12,084 nucleotides of DNA from Pseudomonadota bacterium (GTDB lineage: Bacteria; Pseudomonadota; Alphaproteobacteria; Rhizobiales; Hyphomicrobiaceae), in contig JAKALI010000061.1 of the NCBI GenBank assembly GCA_021813195.1, positions 1 through 12,084 of the forward strand, in the 5' to 3' direction. A program made the position numbers and the translations under genes. Below the pieces are notes generated by a model. It had not been told where the DNA came from, made no database searches, and saw only the letters and a program-made list of their open reading frames with translations. Each line of letters starts with the position of its first letter. The first letter of the stretch is position 1. Below, in pieces: positions 7,534 through 12,084 of the stretch.

Positions 7534-7543
7534 CACCGTCCCC

Positions 7544-10500
7544 ATGCTGACCTCGCTTCTGACGGCGCGCCGTTTTGCCGGTCTCTTCTGGTGCCAGTTC
7601 CTGTCGGCGCTGAACGACAATCTGGTCAAGAACGCGCTCGTCATCCTGATTGTCCTGAAGCTCGGCGCGGCGGGTGGCGGATGGCTCGTCCCGTTGGCGG
7701 GCGCCGTCCTCGTCTTCCCGTTCTTCATCCTCTCCGGGCTTGGTGGCGCCCTCGCCGACCGCCTCGACAAAGGCGTTCTCGCGGAGCGCCTGAAACGCTG
7801 GGAAATCCCGGTCGCGCTCCTTGCGGGCGCCGGCTTCTATTTCAATTCTGTTCCGCTCCTATTCGCCGCGCTAGGCGGCTACGGCATCATCGCAGCGCTG
7901 TTCGGACCGATCAAATACGGCATCCTGCCGACAATCCTCGACAAACGTGAAATTTCAGCCGGCAATGCGCTCGTCGAGATGGGCACATTCGCGGCCATCC
8001 TGCTTGGCACCATCGGCGGCGGATTGCTCATCGCGCCCGAAGGTGCCTCCCCTTACTTGCCATTTATGGTGGTGGCCCTCGCCGTGCTATGCTGGCTTGC
8101 GGCAGTCTTCATCCCGCGCACGGGCGCTGCCGCACCCAATCTTGCCGTCGATTACAATGTTGTGCGCTCAACATTCGGCCTGCTAGCGGATCTCAAGTCC
8201 GATACCCGTTTGTGGACCGGTGGTCTCATCACGAGCTGGTTCTGGCTTGTGGGGGCGGCTGCGCTTGCCCTTCTGCCCGTGCTGCTCAATGGCGAGGCTG
8301 GTGGCGATAACACCGTCATCACGCTGGGTCTTGCCGTCTTCACAATCGGCATTGCCATCGGCTCGGTCTTCGCCGCGCGCGCGAGCCATCAACGCCCGAA
8401 TCTGGCGCTGGTTCCAATCGGTGCGGCCCTGATGGGGCTTGCTGCACTCGATCTGGCCTGGACGGCCTCCACGCTCGTCAAACCCGCTGCTGGTGTGGGC
8501 GCTTGGGACTTCCTGGCCACCTGGAGCGGTGCGCGTCTTTCGGCCGGATTGTTCGTACTTGCGCTGGCCGGCGGTCTCTTCATCGTGCCCGCGTTCGCGG
8601 CAGTCCAATTGTGGGCCGCAGAGGACCGCAAAGCGCGCGTCGTGGCTGCCTGCAACGTCCTATCCGCCGCGTTCATGGTCGCAGCGAGCCTGCTGCTGGC
8701 CGCCCTGCAAGTCGTTGGACTTGGCGCAGCGACGATGTTCCTGATCCTCGGCATCGCCAATCTCCTCGTCGTCGGACTGGTGCTGGCCGCCTGGGGTCGC
8801 GAGGGTGTCAAAGACGTCGCCCTGTTTCTGTTCCGCGTCTTCCTGCGCCTCGACGTCAAGGGTTACGAAAACCTTCCGGAACCTGGTACGCGCGCCCTTA
8901 TCGCGCCCAACCACGTCAGCTTCCTCGATGCGCCGTTGATGCACGCGATCATGCCTGGGCACGCGTGCTATGCCATCGATACCAACGTAGCCAACCGCTG
9001 GTGGGTGCGTCCGTTCTTAAAGCTTGCGCGCGTGTACACCGTCGATCCCACGAAGCCGTTGAGCACCCGTCATTTGATCAACGAGGTGAAGGCCGGTCAG
9101 TCGCTGGTGATTTTCCCCGAAGGCCGGCTCACCACGACCGGCGGTCTCATGAAAGTCTATGATGGGACGGCGATGATTGCCGACAAGGCCGACGCCATCG
9201 TCGTACCGGTCCGCATCGATGGACCCGAGCGCTCACCGTTTGGCTATCTCGATCGCCATCAGACGCGCCGCGCGCTGTTCCCCAAGACAACCGTCACCAT
9301 TCTACCACCCATACGTTTGCCGGTGGATCAAGCCTTGCGCGGAAAGGCGCGCCGTCACGCGGCGGGTGCTGCGCTCCAAGACATCATGGTGGATAGCGCG
9401 GTGCTGACGGCCAACCTCCATCAGACGCTTTTTGAGGCGCTTATTGAAGCGCGAGCAACCCGCGACACCGGCAATCCCATCATCGAGGATGCGCTCGGCA
9501 CCAAGCTCTCCTACCGCAAGCTCATCTTGGGTGCACAGGTGCTCGGCCGAAAGCTCAAGCCGCTCGCTCCGGAGGGTGCGGCCGTTGGCGTGCTCTTACC
9601 CAACGCCGCAGGCGTGGCCGTTACATTCTTCGCGCTGCAAACGATCGGCCGCGTTCCTGCCATGCTCAATTTCTCGGCCGGCACCCAGAGTATGGTGCAG
9701 GCGTGCACTGCGGCGAAAGTCGAGGTGATCCTCACCTCGCGCGCATTCGAGGAGAAAGCGAAACTCGGCGACGCCCTCGCTAAACTTGGCGAAATGGCAC
9801 GCATCGTTTATTTGGAAGATATCAAGTCCTCCATCGGTCTCTTCGACAAACTCCGTGGTCTTGCCCAGGGCCCTACGCCACAAGTGAAACGCCGGCCCGA
9901 CGATCCGGCCGCCATAATCTTCACCTCGGGCTCGGAAGGCACGCCCAAAGGCGTCGTGCTCTCCCACAAGAACCTCATCGCCAACGCGTTCCAGTGCCTG
10001 CACCGCATCGCCGTCAATGGCCGCGACAAGGTGTTCAACGTCATGCCGGTGTTCCATTCCTTCGGCTTGACGGGTGGGCTCGTTATGCCGCTGATCGGCG
10101 GCGTGCCGGTGTATCTCTATCCCTCGCCGCTCCACTACCGGATTGTCCCGGAACTCGTGTACGGCTCCAACGCCACCATCCTCTTTGGCACTGATACATT
10201 CCTCACGGGGTACGCGCGCACCGCACACCCGTACGACTTCCATCGTGTGCGTCTCATCGTGGCGGGAGCGGAAGCCGTCAAGGATCGTACGCGTCAGCTG
10301 TACATGGAAAAGTTCGGCGTGCGCATTCTCGAAGGCTATGGCGTTACTGAGACCGCACCAGTGCTTGCCATCAATACGCCGTTATCAAATAAGTCCGGCA
10401 CGGTGGGTCGCCTGGCCCCACTGATGGAAGCCCGCCTGGAACCGGTCGCAGGCATCCAGGATGGCGGACGACTGTTTGTGCGCGGCCCCAACGTCATGCT

Positions 10501-10999
10501 GGGATACATGCGAACGGACAATCCGGGCGTGCTGGTGCCGCCGGAAAACGGCTGGCACGATACGGGCGATATCGTCGCGATCGACCGCCAGGGATTCATC
10601 ACGATCAAGGGCCGCGCCAAGCGCTTCGCCAAGATCGCGGGCGAGATGGTGTCCTTGTCCGCGGTCGAAGCCTTGGCCGCTGAGCTGTGGCCTGGTCTCG
10701 TCACCATCGTCGTCTCAATTCCCGACGCGCGCAAAGGCGAAAAGCTCGTGCTGCTGACGACGGATGCCTCGCTCTCGCGCGAAGCGTTCCAGCGCCACGT
10801 CAGGGCAAAAGGACTATCCGAACTCAACGTGCCCGCCGAGATCCTCGTGGTTGAGAGCATTCCGCTGCTCGGCTCGGGAAAGCCCGATTATGTGAAAGCG
10901 GCGGCACTTGCCAAAGACAAGCTCGCCCAGCGGCCCGCGCGGCCTTGTGTGCTGATGGACGAACCGGCAATTCCGCCCGCCCCTAAAACCGCAGCCTGA
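7544..10999 (+). CDS. aas: Fused lysophospholipid flippase / acyltransferase / acyl-ACP synthetase (LplT-Aas)
   Basis: An 1151-residue inner-membrane protein with three joined activities of lysophospholipid salvage. Residues ~1-425 are an MFS-type multi-helix transporter resembling LplT (start FWCQFLSALNDNLVKNAL), which in E. coli flips lysophosphatidylethanolamine inward. Residues ~435-620 are a PlsC-type 1-acyl-transferase with HX4D (H457-D462) and FPEGR (524-528). Residues ~640-1140 are an AMP-forming acyl-ACP synthetase: P-loop-like IIFTSGSEGTPKGVVLSH (about 791-808), GYGVTET (from 931), a TGD motif, and a C-terminal GKPDYVKA with K1113 as the likely adenylation lysine. All key residues appear intact. 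E. coli has the same functions on two adjacent genes (lplT and aas); the fused form is known to me from alphaproteobacterial annotation. It follows a 610-bp gap with a candidate promoter and is followed by a 219-bp gap, so it is probably expressed alone or with the small frame at 7211. Confidence 0.93.
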   Translation: MLTSLLTARRFAGLFWCQFLSALNDNLVKNALVILIVLKLGAAGGGWLVPLAGAVLVFPFFILSGLGGALADRLDKGVLAERLKRWEIPVALLAGAGFYFNSVPLLFAALGGYGIIAALFGPIKYGILPTILDKREISAGNALVEMGTFAAILLGTIGGGLLIAPEGASPYLPFMVVALAVLCWLAAVFIPRTGAAAPNLAVDYNVVRSTFGLLADLKSDTRLWTGGLITSWFWLVGAAALALLPVLLNGEAGGDNTVITLGLAVFTIGIAIGSVFAARASHQRPNLALVPIGAALMGLAALDLAWTASTLVKPAAGVGAWDFLATWSGARLSAGLFVLALAGGLFIVPAFAAVQLWAAEDRKARVVAACNVLSAAFMVAASLLLAALQVVGLGAATMFLILGIANLLVVGLVLAAWGREGVKDVALFLFRVFLRLDVKGYENLPEPGTRALIAPNHVSFLDAPLMHAIMPGHACYAIDTNVANRWWVRPFLKLARVYTVDPTKPLSTRHLINEVKAGQSLVIFPEGRLTTTGGLMKVYDGTAMIADKADAIVVPVRIDGPERSPFGYLDRHQTRRALFPKTTVTILPPIRLPVDQALRGKARRHAAGAALQDIMVDSAVLTANLHQTLFEALIEARATRDTGNPIIEDALGTKLSYRKLILGAQVLGRKLKPLAPEGAAVGVLLPNAAGVAVTFFALQTIGRVPAMLNFSAGTQSMVQACTAAKVEVILTSRAFEEKAKLGDALAKLGEMARIVYLEDIKSSIGLFDKLRGLAQGPTPQVKRRPDDPAAIIFTSGSEGTPKGVVLSHKNLIANAFQCLHRIAVNGRDKVFNVMPVFHSFGLTGGLVMPLIGGVPVYLYPSPLHYRIVPELVYGSNATILFGTDTFLTGYARTAHPYDFHRVRLIVAGAEAVKDRTRQLYMEKFGVRILEGYGVTETAPVLAINTPLSNKSGTVGRLAPLMEARLEPVAGIQDGGRLFVRGPNVMLGYMRTDNPGVLVPPENGWHDTGDIVAIDRQGFITIKGRAKRFAKIAGEMVSLSAVEALAAELWPGLVTIVVSIPDARKGEKLVLLTTDASLSREAFQRHVRAKGLSELNVPAEILVVESIPLLGSGKPDYVKAAALAKDKLAQRPARPCVLMDEPAIPPAPKTAA

Positions 11000-11030
11000 G
11001 CGCGCGCGTATAAGGTAGCGTGAGCAGGGC

Positions 11031-11126
11031 GAGGCTGACCGCTCCACAATGAAGCTCGGAGCGCAAGTGCCCGGCAACTGTTCGATGCGCACCTGAGCTG
11101 TCGCACCGCGCGAGCGGTCAGACCTC
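11031..11126 (+). other. Possible structured RNA in the gap after lplT-aas
   Basis: GAGGCTGACCGCT (11031-11043) can pair with AGCGGTCAGACCTC (11113-11126) in a 13-bp stem with a single bulged A. Inside are smaller inverted repeats such as gcgca/tgcgc (11061-11065/11086-11090). The 219-bp gap between the two plus-strand genes could thus hold a folded 3' or 5' untranslated element. No known riboswitch or ncRNA family is recognised, and in GC-rich sequence chance pairing is possible. Confidence 0.3.
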
Positions 11127-11218
11127 AGCTGAAACGGGGCCTTGACCTCGACAGCGGCAGCGACTGGGGTTCGCGAGGACGAGCCGAGCAATAAATCGCG
11201 GGGCCGAGGGAGGAAAAA

Positions 11219-11734
11219 ATGCGCAAGACGCTCAAATTCTTTCATACTTTGGCGGCCTGCGGTCTCATTGGAGCCCTGGTGGGCTACGGCGTGATCCTGA
11301 TATTCGCGCCGCAGGATACACCCGCGCGCTACGCGGACATCCGCTTCACGATCGATGCGTTGTGCGATTATGTGCTGATGCCCTCGCTCGCATTGGCCCT
11401 GGTGACCGGATTATTATCAATGGCGGTCCACCGGCCATTTCAGGAGATGCGGTGGGCATGGATTAAGGCGCTGCTGGGCATCGGCATGTTCGAAGCGACC
11501 CTCGGCCTCATTCAAGCCAAGGCCGATTACGCGGCTAAGATTTCGGCCAAAATGGTCTCCGGTGAAGCCGCCCCCGACGCGCTCGACGTGGCGCTCGCCA
11601 ACGAATGGACCGCACTCGGCGCGATCATGGCGATCTCGGTCGCCAACATCGTTCTGGGCATCTGGCGGCCATCCTTCAGCAAACGCAGTGCCGTGCGGGT
11701 GATCGAACAGACGTCCGGTCCTTCGTCCCGGTAA
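11219..11734 (+). CDS. Small integral membrane protein of unknown function (171 aa)
   Basis: ATG at 11219 follows a strong ribosome binding site, AGGGAGG at 11207-11213, five bases upstream. Four hydrophobic segments are visible at about residues 8-29, 49-70, 80-98 and 130-150, with a polar Lys/Ala/Asp-rich stretch (about 100-128) between the third and fourth. The pattern of a His in the first helix (FFHTLAACGLIG) and RWAWIKALLG before the third recalls DUF2269-like membrane proteins, but I cannot assign the family with confidence. The C-terminal ~20 residues are polar and basic. No signal peptide cleavage site or catalytic motif is evident. It lies downstream of lplT-aas in the same direction and convergent with clpB, with no clear functional link to either. 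Confidence 0.8.
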   Translation: MRKTLKFFHTLAACGLIGALVGYGVILIFAPQDTPARYADIRFTIDALCDYVLMPSLALALVTGLLSMAVHRPFQEMRWAWIKALLGIGMFEATLGLIQAKADYAAKISAKMVSGEAAPDALDVALANEWTALGAIMAISVANIVLGIWRPSFSKRSAVRVIEQTSGPSSR

Positions 11735-11806
11735 AGGTGATCGGGCCCGACCGGTATCGAGGCCTTCGAGCTTTGGGTGCGAGGCGCTGAGAGGCCATCA
11801 CGTTTC

Positions 11807-11837
11807 GGGCGCCGCGCACGTCATGCGCGCAGCGCCC
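11807..11837. terminator. GC-rich hairpin between convergent genes
   Basis: GGGCGC..GCGCA (11807-11818) pairs with TGCGC..GCGCCC (11824-11837) around a 5-nt loop, giving roughly 11 G/C-rich pairs with a small internal mismatch. It lies 10 bp beyond the clpB stop on the minus strand and about 70 bp beyond the membrane-protein stop on the plus strand. There is no T-tract on either side, so it is either a bidirectional U-less terminator or only an mRNA 3'-end stabiliser. Confidence 0.4.
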
Positions 11838-11847
11838 GCACACGTGA

Positions 11848-12084
11848 TCACGCGGCGGCTTTGACGGGCCAGCCGTTTATCGTCAGGGCACCATCGCGCA
11901 CCGAGATGCGCACGGTATCCCCATCCTTTACGCCACCAGCAAGGATCTGCTCGGCCAGCGGGTCCTGCACATGGCGCTGGATGACCCGCTTTAAGGGCCG
12001 CGCGCCATACGCCGGGTCATAGCCGCGATTGGCCAGCCACGTGCGCGCCATATCGTCAAGCTCAATCGTGATATTGCGATCGGC
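11848..12084 (-). CDS. clpB: ClpB disaggregase, C-terminal end (partial)
   Basis: The last 78 residues of ClpB, running in from the right edge of the window on the minus strand and ending in TGA at 11848-11850. The visible part covers the end of the D2 small (C-terminal) domain: [10 protein letters not shown], then [20 protein letters not shown], then [14 protein letters not shown]. The [16 protein letters not shown] block carries the sensor-2 GAR arginine and is diagnostic of Clp/Hsp100 D2 domains. The spacing and the short tail after it ([11 protein letters not shown]...) fit ClpB rather than ClpA or ClpC. ClpB works with DnaK to resolubilise aggregated proteins in the cytoplasm. Start, both ATPase cores and regulation lie outside the window; nothing suggests that the end is broken. 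Confidence 0.93.
   Translation of the reverse strand, partial: ADRNITIELDDMARTWLANRGYDPAYGARPLKRVIQRHVQDPLAEQILAGGVKDGDTVRISVRDGALTINGWPVKAAA

Noticed and set aside
9596..10243. A 215-codon minus-strand frame inside lplT-aas
   Set aside because: It is antisense to the conserved acyl-ACP synthetase domain; the charged His/Glu/Arg-rich product is a typical complement of GC-rich coding sequence.

Overview
The window looks like a chromosomal segment of an alphaproteobacterium, probably a member of the Hyphomicrobiales (a Hyphomicrobium/Methyloceanibacter-like lineage is my guess). The evidence is a 16S rRNA 5' half with the shortened helices typical of Alphaproteobacteria, an rrn leader with a TGTTCTTTGACA-type boxA, high-GC coding sequence, and a fused LplT-PlsC-acyl-ACP synthetase gene. 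The genus is inference only; the 16S piece would settle it.

Layout. (1) 1-1125, minus strand: the first ~720 nt of a 16S rRNA gene, running off the left edge, its ~370-nt leader with hairpins and a boxA antiterminator, and a TTGACA promoter. (2) 1150-1569: a gap between the divergent rrn operon and the next gene, holding at most one tentative small exported protein on the minus strand. (3) 1570-3624, plus: a membrane-anchored M23 zinc endopeptidase with an OapA/LysM-like domain, a cell-wall hydrolase. (4) 3625-3846: a gap with what looks like a degraded palindromic interspersed repeat. (5) 3847-6933, plus: a 1028-residue protein with an N-terminal TIR domain (catalytic-type Glu present), one transmembrane helix and about 14-15 WD40 repeats, without any recognisable NTPase module. 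(6) 6934-7543: a relatively AT-rich gap with CGGTCAA repeats, a perfect TTGAAC/GTTCAA palindrome on a candidate promoter, and one weakly supported small ORF. (7) 7544-10999, plus: a three-part fusion of an LplT-like MFS flippase, a PlsC acyltransferase and an AMP-forming acyl-ACP synthetase, for lysophospholipid salvage. (8) 11219-11734, plus: a four-helix membrane protein of unknown function. (9) 11848-12084, minus: the C-terminal end of the ClpB disaggregase, convergent with the preceding gene and separated by a GC-rich hairpin.

Most genes are core functions (ribosomal RNA, wall remodelling, membrane lipid repair, protein disaggregation) and do not form one operon. The TIR-WD40 gene is the accessory item: it sits alone between two housekeeping genes, has visibly lower GC than its right-hand neighbour, and is bordered by repeat-like sequence. 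That makes it the best candidate for an immune or cell-suicide sensor and for recent insertion. The function is inferred from domain families only.
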